Below are positions 52,736 through 63,880 of a stretch of 64,000 nt of DNA, one piece after another. Every line of letters starts with the position of its first letter. Within the stretch, counting starts at the first letter, position 1. The notes below the pieces were generated by a model that saw only the letters and a program-made list of their open reading frames with translations, was not told where the DNA came from and did no database searches. This DNA is from Tilletiopsis washingtonensis (Eukaryota; Basidiomycota; Exobasidiomycetes; Entylomatales), in assembly GCF_003144115.1 (NCBI RefSeq), contig NW_020312016.1, forward strand, positions 463,914 through 527,913, read 5' to 3'. Position numbers and translations under genes: made by a program.

Positions 52736-54171
52736 TCAGTACGCCGAGCCGGCGGCGTGCATCGGCTTGCGCGAGCGGCCGGCAGAGCGGGGATCGCCGC
52801 GTGCGGCGTCGAGCTCGTCGCGGCCGCTCTGCGCCGTGTCGAACTTGTCGACGAGCTGCGGCGGAGTGAGCGAGTGGGCAAGGCTGCGTGTACGTCGCCT
52901 GCTCACCTCGTTGAGCGAGTGCAGGCCCTTGGTCATGCTCGCGAGGTAGGACGTGAGCAGCACGTCGTTGTACTCCTGAAGCGCCCGTGTCAGCCAGCGA
53001 CGCGGACGACGCACACGACACACTCGCCGTCTCGAACTCGGCCTGCCACTCGGGCACCTGGCGCATGCGTGGCCGGCTGGCGAGCAGCGCGCGCACCTGG
53101 CGCAGCGCCTCCTCGTCGCGCGGCACGCTGCCCTCGCGCACGCCGCGCACGTAGGCGTGCACGTGCTGGATGCGCTCGGCGAGCATCGAGATGGCGTTGT
53201 GCGACGTCGTCAGGTTCGCCACAACTGGGATCGGTGAGCAGTGGAGGCGCAGAGGTACACGTGCGACTCACGGCTGCTCTCGCCCGTGCCACCCTCGGGC
53301 GGCCGGCTCGTGTGGTCGACGGCGATGCGCTCCGCCTCGCCCGTCTCGAGGCGGTATGCGCTGCGCACAAAGAAGAGCTCGGGGCCGGCGCCCTCGGGCG
53401 GCGCCATCGCGGCGTCCTCGTCGGCCGCCTTGGCCAGCTCGATGACGCCCTCGTAGATTGCCACGGGCAGCTCGGCGCGGCTGCGCGCGTCGTGCAGCGC
53501 AGCGCGCGACGGCGAGAGCTGCAGGAAGATGGCCGACTCGTTGTGCTCGAGCAGCTGTGGAGGGTGAGCGGCGGCAGGCGGGGCGAGCGGCGTCACACGC
53601 ACCTGCTTGTGCACGGCCAGGTCTGTTGCCGACGGTGCGCCGCCGCAGCCGTACCAGCCGAGGAAGTCGAATGTGGGAAAGACTTGCTTGTCTGCGCCAG
53701 GTCAAAGGCATCAGCAGGGCACAGCTGTCATCCGGCGGCAAGCGAGCAGCATGCTCAGACATCGGCCCGTGCTCGCCGCGACTGCCCTCCACCTGGCTGC
53801 CTTCGCTGCGGCCAGCCGGCTTGCTGCTCCACTCACAGCTGGCGAGACGCGTGACGAGCCAGGCGGCATCGACGACACTGCCGTCGCCGTGCATGCGCAT
53901 CTCGAAGCTGTTCTGCACCTCGACGTCGCGGCCCGTCTGCGTGCCGAGCAGGGCGCCGTAGACGCGCGCGCCGGCGCTGCTGCCGGGCGAGCCCTGTGCC
54001 TGCGCCGTGGCGCGCGTGAGGTGGTCGGAGATGGAGAGCACGGGCAGCGGGTGGCTGCGTGCGCGGGTGAGCAGTGCGGCGCGGCGCACACACGAGCGGC
54101 CACACGCACAGCAGAATGTTGATGCCGGCGCCCGCCTCGCGCGGCGTGTCGAGCACCACGGCGGCCGGCAT
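52736..54171 (-). CDS. CSN6: COP9 signalosome subunit 6
   Basis: Non-catalytic MPN-domain subunit of the COP9 signalosome, the complex that removes Nedd8 from cullins. Exons (minus): 54171-54110, 54054-53837, 53691-53603, 53554-53272, 53224-53022, 52975-52907, 52855-52736, giving 347 aa. Seen: NILLHPLPVLSISDHLTR at the start of the MPN domain, RVYGALLGTQTGRDVEVQNS FEM (in parts), KQVFPTFDFLGWYGCGG, VHKQLLEHNESAIFLQLSPS, the CSN6-type EAERIAVDHTSR, and the C-terminal helices HNAISMLAERIQHVHAYV and EYNDVLLTSYLASMTKGLHS. The JAMM metal motif is not present, as expected for CSN6 (against CSN5). The exon 5 donor is GTGTCG. The start gives a short N-terminus directly before the MPN strand. Confidence 0.9.
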
Positions 54172-55916
54172 GGCGGGCGACGATGCAGGGAGCGACAAGT
54201 GCTGCAGAGCGGGATGAGCCTGGCGATGAGATAGCGCGGCAGAGCGTGGACTAGGGGCGCAAACGTGAGGCGCAGGGCAGCGAGTGAGGCGCGATGGTGG
54301 AGGTGCGCAAGACGCAGCGGAGCGACGCGCGCGGCGGCGCGGCGCACGGCCCGGCGTCTTGCGATCGCCCGCGCGCCTCCCTTTCCGCCGGCCCGCGAAG
54401 TATCAGATTTGGCAATCTCGGCGATGAGAAGATGCGGCTGGGGCGACGTCGAGAGGATGTGCGAGAGCGTCGACGCAGCGGCCGCTGTGCTGCTGAGCGA
54501 GCCAAGAGGTGCAGCGCCGCGGCGCGCCGTGATGCCGCTGCCGGCCGCTGCGGCTGCGCCTGTGTGTCGGATGCGCCATTGCATGCGTCGCCCCTCCGCG
54601 CCATCCTTGCATCCACCAGCATCGACCGCGCACGCTGCAGCGTCGTGATCGCACTCAGCGTCACCTCCAGCAGGCCGCACGGCGCATGCCGCTCACGCTC
54701 AAGGGCCGCATCAGCGCGGCGGCGGCGAGACGCCCTCCGCCCGGGCACGAGCCGGCCCTCGCCGAGGCTGAAAGCGTGGCACGGCGGCGCGGGCCCTGCG
54801 CTCCCACGCTCGCCGATGCCGATGCTCGCCTGAGCCAGCGCCTCTTGAGCAAGGGGGAGCAGCAGCCCAAGCAACGAAGCAGACCGCATGCCGCCGCTCC
54901 GCACCGATCTGGTCAGCAGCACGTTGCGTCTGGCGGCTGTCAGCTGCTGAGCGCGGCTGTGCTTGAGCCGTGTGCAAGAGTCCGGTGCGGCACGAGAAGG
55001 GTGCCTTCGGGCGAGCTGATGCGCTACGTGGCCTTTGAGGCGCCGAGAGCTCCGGCGCCCACCCCGAGCAGCGTCAGCTTGTCTGCCCAGCAACCGCAGC
55101 AAGCCCAAAAGCGAGCCAGCTGCGCTGCAAAGAGGAAGAGCCCGGCCGTGGCGGTCTCGCGCACGAGCACAAAGCAGGCACGACGTGGAGCAGCCGCGGC
55201 ATCCGTAGAGTGGACCTCGGAGCGGCGCGCCTCCTCTCGCGGCGGGGAGAAGGAAGCGTCCTTGAGGGTGCTCGCTTTCACAGCTCGGCACCTCAGCGCA
55301 GCGCACGTTTGAGTTCGAGGGTCCTCGTCAAGCGTCATCAGCGTCAGGCACGCCCGCGGCTCGTAGCGGGCACCCTCAATGCGGCTGCGGCAAGGGCGGC
55401 GCTCGGCACCCCGACGACGCTGGACGAAGCAGGAAGCGTTGCACTGCCGCAGCGGCCCCACATCACATGTGACAGCGATGTGCAGGGTTCAAGCGCGAAG
55501 TGCATCACAGCAAGCAGTCACGGTCAGCGCAGCAGCATGAAGGCGCCCGAGGCGGGCTGCGCGCAGCAAGACGCCGGCCTCGGCCCGGCTCGCTCGCACA
55601 GGCCATGCGGCCGAGCACTCCTGGCACAGCCGGGTCGCCCGCTTGTTGGGGGTGCCCGCACAACGCTCGAGCCGAGGCTGGCCCGAGGCACGCAACAGCT
55701 GCTGGCCGGCGAGGGCGTGTGCTGCCGCCTGAAGCGCATCGCGTATGGCAGCCGCCGTGCGCTCGCTCTCGAAGTCAAAAGGCGGCCCTCGGCGGCGCTG
55801 CTTCCACCTCCTCCCCACCCTCCTCCCCCATTCCCACTCCCACCCTCGCCCTTCGCACCCGCACCCTCAACCCGCACCCCTCTCTCGCCGTCTCCACTTC
55901 CCTGGCGCCCGGGCAC
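54172..55916. promoter_or_regulatory. 1.7 kb divergent region between CSN6 and the Ppo gene
   Basis: No gene found; open frames on both strands are shadows. The last 110 bp before the Ppo ATG (about 55800-55905) are nearly pure pyrimidine (CACCTCCTCCCCACCCTCCT and onward), a strong candidate core promoter. The size suggests an extended regulatory region for the Ppo gene. Confidence 0.45.
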
Positions 55917-58900
55917 ATGCCCGCCGCTGCGCCGCCGTCCGCCGCCTCCTCCACCCCGCCCCAGGCGCCGTCCTTCGCCGACGCCCTCAAGTCCATCCGC
56001 GCCATGCCGGCCACCGCCATGGCGTCCAGCGGCGTGCCGCCCGGCGGCACGCAGACCAAGATGCGCGGCAGCACGTCGCAGCCGCAGCAGCCGCAGCAGT
56101 CGTCGGCGCCGCCGCAGCAGCAGCGCCCGGCGCAGCAGCAGTCGAACCTGTTCAGCACCAACTCGCGCGCCTACGACGCCCAGGCCTCGGCGCTGCTGCA
56201 CTCCGGCGGCGACATGGTCAGCGCCGCATTCAGCTCGCTGCGCAGCACCGTGCGCGGCGGCCGCGACATCGTGCTCGACCTCAAGGCGCTCGTCGACATT
56301 GCCGCGCAGGCGCTCAAGGGCCCCGAGCCGCTCGACGACCGCAAGCTGCTGCTCGAGGAGACCGTCGCGCTGCTCGCCAGCACGGCGGGCACCAAGGTGT
56401 CGACGCTGATCGAGCACCAGCTCATCGACACGCTCTATCATGACCTGCCGCACCCGGCGTCGACGCTGATGCGCGCGCCCTTCCGCGCCGCCGACGGCTC
56501 GGGCAACAACCCGTTCCTGCCGGACGTCGGCAAGGCGCGCATGCCCTACGCGCGCTCGGCGCAGCGCATCGAGAGCTACGACGTGCTGCCCGACCCGGCC
56601 CTCGTCTTCGACATGCTCCTCGGCCGCCGCGGCGACTTTGTGCCGCACCCCACGGAGATCTCGAGGTGAGCGTGTGTGTGTCATGCGCTGCAGCACCTCC
56701 TGACACCCTGCGCAGCCTCCTGTTTGCGTTCGCCACCGTCATCATCCACTCCATCTTCGACACGTCGCACGACGACCCGCAGGTGAACAACACGTCGTCG
56801 TACCTCGACCTGTCGCCCGTCTACGGCAACAACGAGGCGCAGCTGGCGCAGATCCGCACCAAGAAGGACGGCCTGCTCTTCCCCGACGCCATCTGCGACG
56901 GCCGCATGGCGCTCATGACGCCCGCCACGACGTCGCTCGCCATCCTCTTTTCGCGCCAGCACAACTACATCGCCTCGCAGCTCAAGCAGATCGACGAGGG
57001 CCAGATCGTGTCGTCGTTCACCGACGAGGCCAAGCGTGACGATTACCTGTTCGGCACGGCGCGCCTGGTCAACTGCGCGAGCTTTGCGCAGATCATCCTT
57101 CGGTGAGTGTCCGTGCCGCGTGTCCATACTACCACATGCTGACGCTTGGCCCAACAGCGACTACATCCCGGTTTCTACTGTTGAGCCTCGCGCATGTACT
57201 TCCACTGACACACCTTCCTTCCTTTGCAGGTCATTCTGAACCTCACGGGAGACCAGTGGTACCTGGATCCCGCGCCGGACATCCGCAAGGTCGACGGCAG
57301 CCGCTCGGACCGTGCCGGAGGGAATCACGTGGCCGCCGAGTTTTCTATACTGCGAGTAGCGAGCGAAAGCAGAGTCCCGACCGTGGCTGACGCATTGCCG
57401 CACAGCTACCGCTGGCACAGCGCCGCGTCGCAGGAGGACGAGGCGTGGCTCGAGGAGGGCTTTGCCGAGCTCTTCCCCGGCAAGCAGGCCTCTGAGGTGA
57501 CGCCTGCCGAGTTTAAGGCGTCCTACCCGCGTCTCCTCGAGAAGCTCGGCAAGGACCCCAAGCAGTGGCAGCTCCACTCTTGGGAGCGGTGAGCCAGCTG
57601 CGCCCACTTGCACTGCGGCCACGCTGACTGCCTCTCTGCCACAGCGACATCGACGGCAAGTTCGACGACGGCACGCTAGCCGAGACGCTCTTCAGTGCCA
57701 CCGAAAACGTCGCCGGCGCCATCCGCGCGCGCGGCAGCCCGCAGTGGCTGCGCGCCGTCGACATGATGGGCATCGACTCGGCCCGCGCGTGGGGCGTGTC
57801 AACCCTTAACGAGCTACGTTCGTTCCTAAACCTCAAGCGGTGCGTCGCGTGTGCTCTGACTCGGGCCGCTTGCTGACACCTGTCACACAGCCTCGAGTCG
57901 TTCGAGGAGTGGAACCCTGACCCTGACATTGCTGCCGCGGCGCGTGCCCTATATGGTCACGTCGACAAGCTCGAGCTTCTGCCCGGAATGCTTGCCGAGC
58001 AGGCGAAGCCTTCAATGCGTGGCTCGGGCCTGTGTCCCGGTCACACCATCGGCCGATGCATCCTCAGTGATGCTGCTTCGTTGAGTGCGTATGATCAACG
58101 CACCGTGCGGCCAGGCTGGCTGACCGTCGCCGCAGTCCGTGGAGACCGCTTCCTCACGACGGACCTCTCGTCGAAGGCACTTACGTCGTGGTCAGTCCGA
58201 AAGCGTCCGTCTCCCGCCGGCGCTGGCTGATGCTGCACCGCAGGGGCTACGACTACGCCATGACGCCGCTCAAGAACAGCACTGGCCTCGTCGCCAAGCT
58301 CTTCATGAACACGCTGCCGCAACACTCGCAGGCCAACTCGATCTACACGCAGTACCCCTTCCACGTGCCCAGCAAGAGCTTCAAGTAAGTGGCACCCATG
58401 ACACACGTATCTCCCGCTCACGCTGCCTCAGGATCATGGCCGACAAGGGCACCGCTCAGCAGTACTCGTACGGCCGGCCGGAACCCGCGCCGCGCGTGCA
58501 GGTCGCCAAGGACCCCAGCGCCATCGCCTCGGTCCTCAGCGACCCGCAGCGCTTCAAGCCCATGACACGCACGGTGCCCGGCCTCCACGGCGACATCCCG
58601 CACCTCGTCATGGCCGAGGCCTCCGACGCACGCCTCAGCCCCATGGCCGCGGCCTTCTCCGAGGCCGTGGCCTCCGAGGCTTCGAGCTACCTCGAGACCC
58701 GCACGGTGAGACGCGCCCCGAGAGGCGCAACTGAGCCGCCCTCGCTCACTCTGTCGCCAGGTGAACCTGATCGGCACCGGCCGCCACACTCTGTACGGCC
58801 GCAACGAGTCGCTGCTGGACGTGCTCGCCGTCACCGGTCCGGCGCTGACCTACGTCGCCGCCGAGCTGTACGTCGCCCGGTCTCCCTACTCGATCCACAC

Positions 58901-60088
58901 AGCTGACAGTGTTCTCACAGGCTCGGCCTGCCCGTGCGCGGCTCGCACATCCCGGCCGGCATGGTTAACCGCGCGCCCAGCGAGACCGAGCTCTTCTCGG
59001 GCTGCATAGACACGTACGGGCGCATCCAGGCGAGCCACGGCCTCAGCCCCGGCCAGGTCGAGCTCTTCAGCGCAGCCAAGAGCGTTGCGATGCATACCGT
59101 CATTTCGGCGCGCATCTTTTCCGTCGCCACGCCCGGCATCTCGCAGCTGCTGCCGCTCATGGAGATCGGCGCCGGCCTGCTTGGTGAGTGCGACGCCCGG
59201 CGCCCAGAGGTCCTTGACTGACCCGCAACAGGCGCCGATGCCCACCTCTTCAACCCTGCGCACATGGCGAGGAAGCTCATCGGCGCCCTGCTGGCTTCTG
59301 GCATGAGCCACGACGCGGCCGCACACCAGCTGCACGCGCTGCTGCTCACCATCGTCGGCGCCGGCTCGCTCGCGGCCGCGCTCGTGCTCGACTTCTACCT
59401 CGAAGAGGAGAACTCGCGCCACCTGACCCGCCTGCACGAGCTCGCCGTCTCGCCGTGGGATGCTGGCCTCAAGCGCGAGTTCACAGGATACCTGCTCGAG
59501 GTGAGTTGGGAGAAGAGCTGATGGGCAATCCCAAGCTGACACCACCTGCAGGCCCTGCGCCTCAGCCCGGTCCAGGCCACGATGCCCCTCGTCGCAACCG
59601 AGGCGGCCGGCCTCAACGACGGTGAGCAGACTGTGCCGCTGCTGCCCGCTGCCCCGCTCACGCCTCGCCACAGGCAACCTGCGCCTGCGCTTCGACCGCG
59701 GCGACGTGCTGCTCCTGCCTCTGTCGCAGGTGGGTCAGGACGAAGGCATCGACGTGCAGCCGCGCCGCGCGATCGACTCGTACCGCCTCTGCGGCCTCGG
59801 CGCCAACGCACTCGTGCCCATGGTGAGCGACGCTGCGCCGGCGCACCGCCGCCCCGCGCTGACGGTGCTGCACAGACGATCCTGCCGGCGCTGCTCAAGC
59901 CCATCTTTGCGCTCAAGGGCCTGCGCCGCGCGCCCGGCTCGACGGGCCGCTTCCCGAGCTCGACGACGGAGCAGGGCGCGCGCACCTACTTCCACGGCGG
60001 CAAGCCCAGCGCCGTGCCGCAGTCGCTGCATGTGCTGTACGCCACGGATGCGACGCCCCGCCTCCACGGCAACGGCCGCGTCGTCTAA
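55917..60088 (+). CDS. ppo: Psi-factor-producing oxygenase: linoleate dioxygenase fused to a P450 domain
   Basis: Bifunctional oxylipin enzyme: an N-terminal heme dioxygenase adds O2 to linoleic acid, and in active homologs the C-terminal P450 isomerises the hydroperoxide to a diol. Exons: 55917-56665, 56716-57102, 57158-57170, 57230-57351, 57406-57588, 57645-57839, 57891-58084, 58136-58190, 58244-58384, 58432-58705, 58761-58867, 58921-59183, 59232-59500, 59552-59621, 59674-59822, 59876-60088 (1127 aa). Dioxygenase: distal-His region IIHSIFDTSHDD, NTSSYLDLSPVYGNN, and the catalytic Tyr plus proximal His in ILYRWHS (Tyr 425, His 428). The P450 domain contains HLTRLHELAVSPWDAGLKRE and YLLEALRLSPVQ (ExxR), but the heme loop reads GLGANALVP: the Cys position is Leu 1054. 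A 13 nt exon and a GC-AG intron flank the active-site exon. The isomerase half is therefore probably inactive, as reported for PpoC. Confidence 0.92.
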
Positions 60089-60723
60089 GCGATCGCCCGC
60101 CGCGCTGCCCGCACACGTAGCCGTGTCGCCGAGGCCGTGCTGAGACCCTGACCCGGTCCGTTTCCCGTCCCTGTCACCTGTCGCGCCGCAATACACTCCG
60201 CTTGCTGTCTCGATGTGCATTGTCGTGAAGAGCTTAGAGGGCCGGGCGAAGGCATAGGCGTGGATGAGAGATCGTGGTGCCAAGAGACTTGAGACTCACG
60301 CTGCGTGAAGGTGCGCGCGGAGAAGGAGACAGAGAGAGGAGAGAAGGAGCTGTGCGGCGCGGCCCGTGCGCAATGCAGACGAAGACTTTGTCGTCGGCGA
60401 GGACGAGGAGGAGGGCCCAGATGCCGACTCTGACGGCTCGTGCGACGGCGCTTCCGACGCCAGCGGCTTTGACGACCCCGACACAATCACGCGGTCCCTG
60501 CCGCCGCGCTCCCTGCGTCTGACGCAGACGCATCTGCTACTGCGCTCGCTGCGGCCAACGCCGACGCAGCGCAAGAGCCCGACGGCGGCGATGCATGCTC
60601 GTCGGTCGCTGCTGCTGTCGCGTTGGCAAGCCGGCCATTGCCGAGCTGCTCAAGGGGCACACTCTTGGTGCAGACGGACTGGACGCTGCGCTGGACGCGA
60701 GCCCCGAAGCGCCATGTTCACCC

Positions 60724-60830
60724 TCGGCGCCGCCCGCAGCTGCATCGCTGGACGCAAACCCCGACGCGGCGTCTTTGCCATCGGCGCCGTCCGCAGCTGC
60801 ATCGCTGGACGTCAGCCTCGGAGCCTCGAA
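60724..60830 (+). repeat. 57-bp direct repeat, about two copies
   Basis: The sequence TCGGCGCCGCCCGCAGCTGC, continuing ATCGCTGGACG, recurs 57 bp later with few differences. In one plus frame it encodes SAPPAAASLDANPDAA-like then SAPSAAASLDVS. It lies in the subtelomeric stretch. Confidence 0.65.
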
Positions 60831-61272
60831 GCGGCGTCACCGTTGACGCCTGCGCCTTCGAGAGCGGCGCGATTTGTTGAAGCATGCACCCGCGCCTTGG
60901 GCGGCAAGGAGCGCATGCTGCTCCTCTTTTGCTTCCTCGCGGACGGCGGCATCTTGCGAGGACATCTGTGGCTCGCAAGCCGGCGAGTTGGCAGTGCTCT
61001 CGCAGCACTGTGTCCGTCGCCGGCCGCCTCGCTTCCCTACGCCACTGCTTGGGCGTCATCAGCGCGCGCACGCTCTGTCTGCTGCCGTTGCGGCACGGTG
61101 CCTTGTTGCTGCTCTTGCCGCCGGCGAGCGCTGGAGCACCACCCGGGCTGGCGCTCGCCGCCCGTCGTCCTCTTTCGCTGCTTGGTGCTCCGGCAAGCGA
61201 ACCGCTTCGGAAGCTCCGTCGCCGCTGCTGGCACCGTGACTAACGGCTGCACCTCGACGGCCGCACCTCAAC

Positions 61273-61380
61273 GGCCGCGTCTCGACGACCGCACGTCAGG
61301 CTGCCACCTCGACGGCCGCACGTGAGGCTGCTACCTCGAAGGCCGCACGTGAGGCTGCTACCTTGACGACTGCACCTCAC
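61273..61380 (+). repeat. 27-bp tandem repeat, four imperfect units
   Basis: Units of 27 bp (61273-61299, 61300-61326, 61327-61353, 61354-61380) with the form GCTGCYACCTCGAMGGCCGC followed by ACGTGAG. In one frame they encode AATSTAARE nonapeptides without stops. The unit is a multiple of three, as if once part of a coding tail. Confidence 0.7.
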
Positions 61381-63880
61381 GCGTCGCTACCTCGCTCGTG
61401 GCCGGCGAACCTCGCTGGTCGCTACCTTGCTCGGCGCCACCTCGACGGCCGCACCCTAGGCCGCGTCTCGAGCGCCAGCCGTCGCGCCTGCCGCCGCTGT
61501 TGCAGCGAGCTCGTCGTTGTGGTTGGCCACGCACGCCGCACGCTCCTGGTCATCGTCGTTGGCCACGCACGCTGCCCGCTCCGCGCCTGCCGCACTGGCG
61601 CACGTACGTCTGCTGCCCTGCACATCCGCTGCGCTCTATCGACGCCAGCAGCAGACGGCAAACGCCGTGGCCCGCACGCCGGCAGCAGAGAGCGAGCGCT
61701 GTGTTCAAAGCGCTGCTTATCGGCGAGCAATGCCGCACGCTGTCCGTGCCAGTCATGGGCGCGCGGCAAACGGCCAGAAGAGCATCTCAAGACGCCCAAG
61801 AGCGTGCTTCCTTTGCAATCAATGTATCTCAGTTGCTTCACGACCTCTCAAGCGTGCGGCGCGACGCAGCAAAGCGACCCTTTGCGTTGTCTATGCTGCT
61901 GCGTCGTCCTTGCTGCCGCCGGCGTCCTTGCGGTCAAGCGCCACTGACCATGACACGGCGTGCACTGCTTCCGTGCCCGCTTGTTCGGTGGCCGCGAGAC
62001 GTGTGCGGGGCTGCTTCAGCCGCACGAGCGTCGCTGCCCTGCCCGCCCTCGGCCATCTTAACGTCACCCAGAGCGACGAAGCGACCATGCGCGCAAGCCC
62101 GACTGGGACGCCGAGGTGCGGGCTGGCCGCCGGCAAGAGGCTCGACTTCTGCATTGCCATGCGTGCGTCGCAGGGCGTGGAAGCAAGCAAGCGCCGTGAG
62201 ATGCGCACGGTTGCAGCTCGCAATGTCGTCGCCGGCGAGCCCCTTTTGGTCGTGAAAGCGAGCATTGCTGCGGAGATGACGGCACGGCGACACAGCACAG
62301 ACTCGTGTGCGCAGACGGTGCAAATGGCAAGCTTGACCGTGCGTGCTGCGCATCCAGCGGCGACCTCGTTGAGTCTGGAGGGCTGGCTACGCCTCGATTG
62401 TTGTCCTGACGTGAGCGTCGCAGATGGCAGAGGATGGCTCCTCTGCCTTGACGTCAATCTGGCTATGTTCTCATGGCCGCGCTCTTGCGCACCAAGCCCT
62501 TGAGGGCCGTGGAGAGCAAAAGCGCCGTGCGGAGCAGATACTCGCCGTGCTCGCCCCGTCTGGCAAGGACGAGAGCGTGCTACGGCCATCGTGGGCACCT
62601 CGGCCATCTCCTTGTTATTGAAGAAGAACAGCTGAGACACGCCGCAGAGTCCGCACCCAAAGAAAGCTGTGCCGCTCCTCGCATGGAGCGGACGCCACTG
62701 GCCGCCCGTCCTGCTTGAGAGTCAGTGTCTCGACAATTTTCGTGCCGCACACGCTTGAAGCGGTGGATCTTGCCGCTCCCGGCGTGGTCAAAGTCGAGTC
62801 AGACGCACGCCATGCCAGGGCTTGCGCCGTCGACGTGCACACATCCGCAGAGATGCTCCTTGACTGAATTGGCGGAGACTACGTTGCATTTGCCGCCAAT
62901 GACGGTGCGCTCATCGACACGGTCTGCAAGCACGACGAGCCAGCGTAGCTAGTCAGAACGGTGCTTGGCGTCAAACGGGCAGCGCATCGACTGACGTGCC
63001 GTCGTGCCGGCCGCGAGCGTCCTGTCATTCTCGTGGGCGGCCGGAAAGACCTCTGTAATCCGTGCGATTTGCTCTGCACAGATGACGTGCACTTGGCTTC
63101 CGCAATTCTGATACAAGGTCGCAACCCAGGACGTCGCAAACCAGACGTGGAACGGTGCCAGGCCAATCGCCTTGCTCCGTGCGCCAAAGGCGAAGCTCGG
63201 CCTCGTGAATGAGGAGCGGCGCTTTGCTGACCGGCGCCTCCTAGGCCACCTCAGTCTGTGTCTCCAGAAGCTTCCGAAGGAGCATCCGGCAGGAGTGGAG
63301 CGTGTACGGCCTGTGGATTGGCCGGTCGGCGTCCTTGGAAAGGGTCTTTTGGCGGAGGTTGCAGAACTCGTGCTTGTTCAGCATGTCTGGCCTGACAGCA
63401 TGTCGCCGTGGTGCAGCAGCGGCGTGAGCCACTCCTCCCCCGGAGTCGAGAGCCGTCTCCGTCGCCTCGTCGCGCTTGACGACGGTGCAGACCCAGCACC
63501 CGAAGCTGGAGCTGCCGCACGACGGAGTGGCCACGACAACGAGCGAGCACTTTCCCGACTGGACGTCGCACGCAGTACATCGCCACTACGTTGCGGTTGT
63601 TGCTGCCCAAGGGCAACTGGTTCTGCACCTTGCCGATCAAGAAGTCGGCAATCAAAGCGTGACGAGCGCGCTCGGCAGCCAGCGACAGCTTTTGTCGATC
63701 TCGTGGAGGGGCATCACCTACGCGCGGGCTGAGGACACGGCACATCTGACGCCAAGCAGCATGGCGACCTTGCCGAACTCGGCGACGCGGCTCTTGGACG
63801 AGAACCAGCGGCGCGATGCAAGAGACGGTTGCGAGAGCAAGCGAATCTCTGCGTCTTTCGACGGAGAGGAGCAGAAGCTG

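Larger units (their letters stand above)
60089..63880. other. Subtelomeric region, no intact gene supported
   Basis: This 3.8 kb stretch holds many short frames that read like protein but do not join. Minus-strand examples: KVQNQLPLGSNNRNVVAMYC (about 63640-63590), RPDMLNKHEFCNLRQKTLSK and RPIHRPYTLHSCRMLLRKLL (about 63390-63250), and HEAELRLWRTEQGDWPG with VCDVLGCDLVSELRKPSARH (about 63210-63080). Plus-strand examples: RNADEDFVVGEDEEEGPDAD (about 60370-60430) and GRERPVILVGGRKDLCNPCD (about 63010-63070). None gives a long gene with proper introns. Subtelomeres of fungi often carry telomere-linked RecQ-like helicase genes, but I see no helicase motif, so I do not assign one. Confidence 0.4.

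Noticed and set aside
55300-55335. tRNA-like B-box (GAGTTCGAGGGTCC)
   Set aside because: Flanks cannot form the T-arm stem and no anticodon arm or A-box is found upstream.
62200-62270. SET-domain-like start (RTVAARNVVAGEPLLVV)
   Set aside because: Resembles the first strand of SET domains, but no downstream NHxC or GEELxxxY motifs follow in frame.
60089-63880. Telomere-linked RecQ helicase
   Set aside because: Expected from position in fungi, but I could not find a Walker A, DEAH-type or other helicase motif in any frame.
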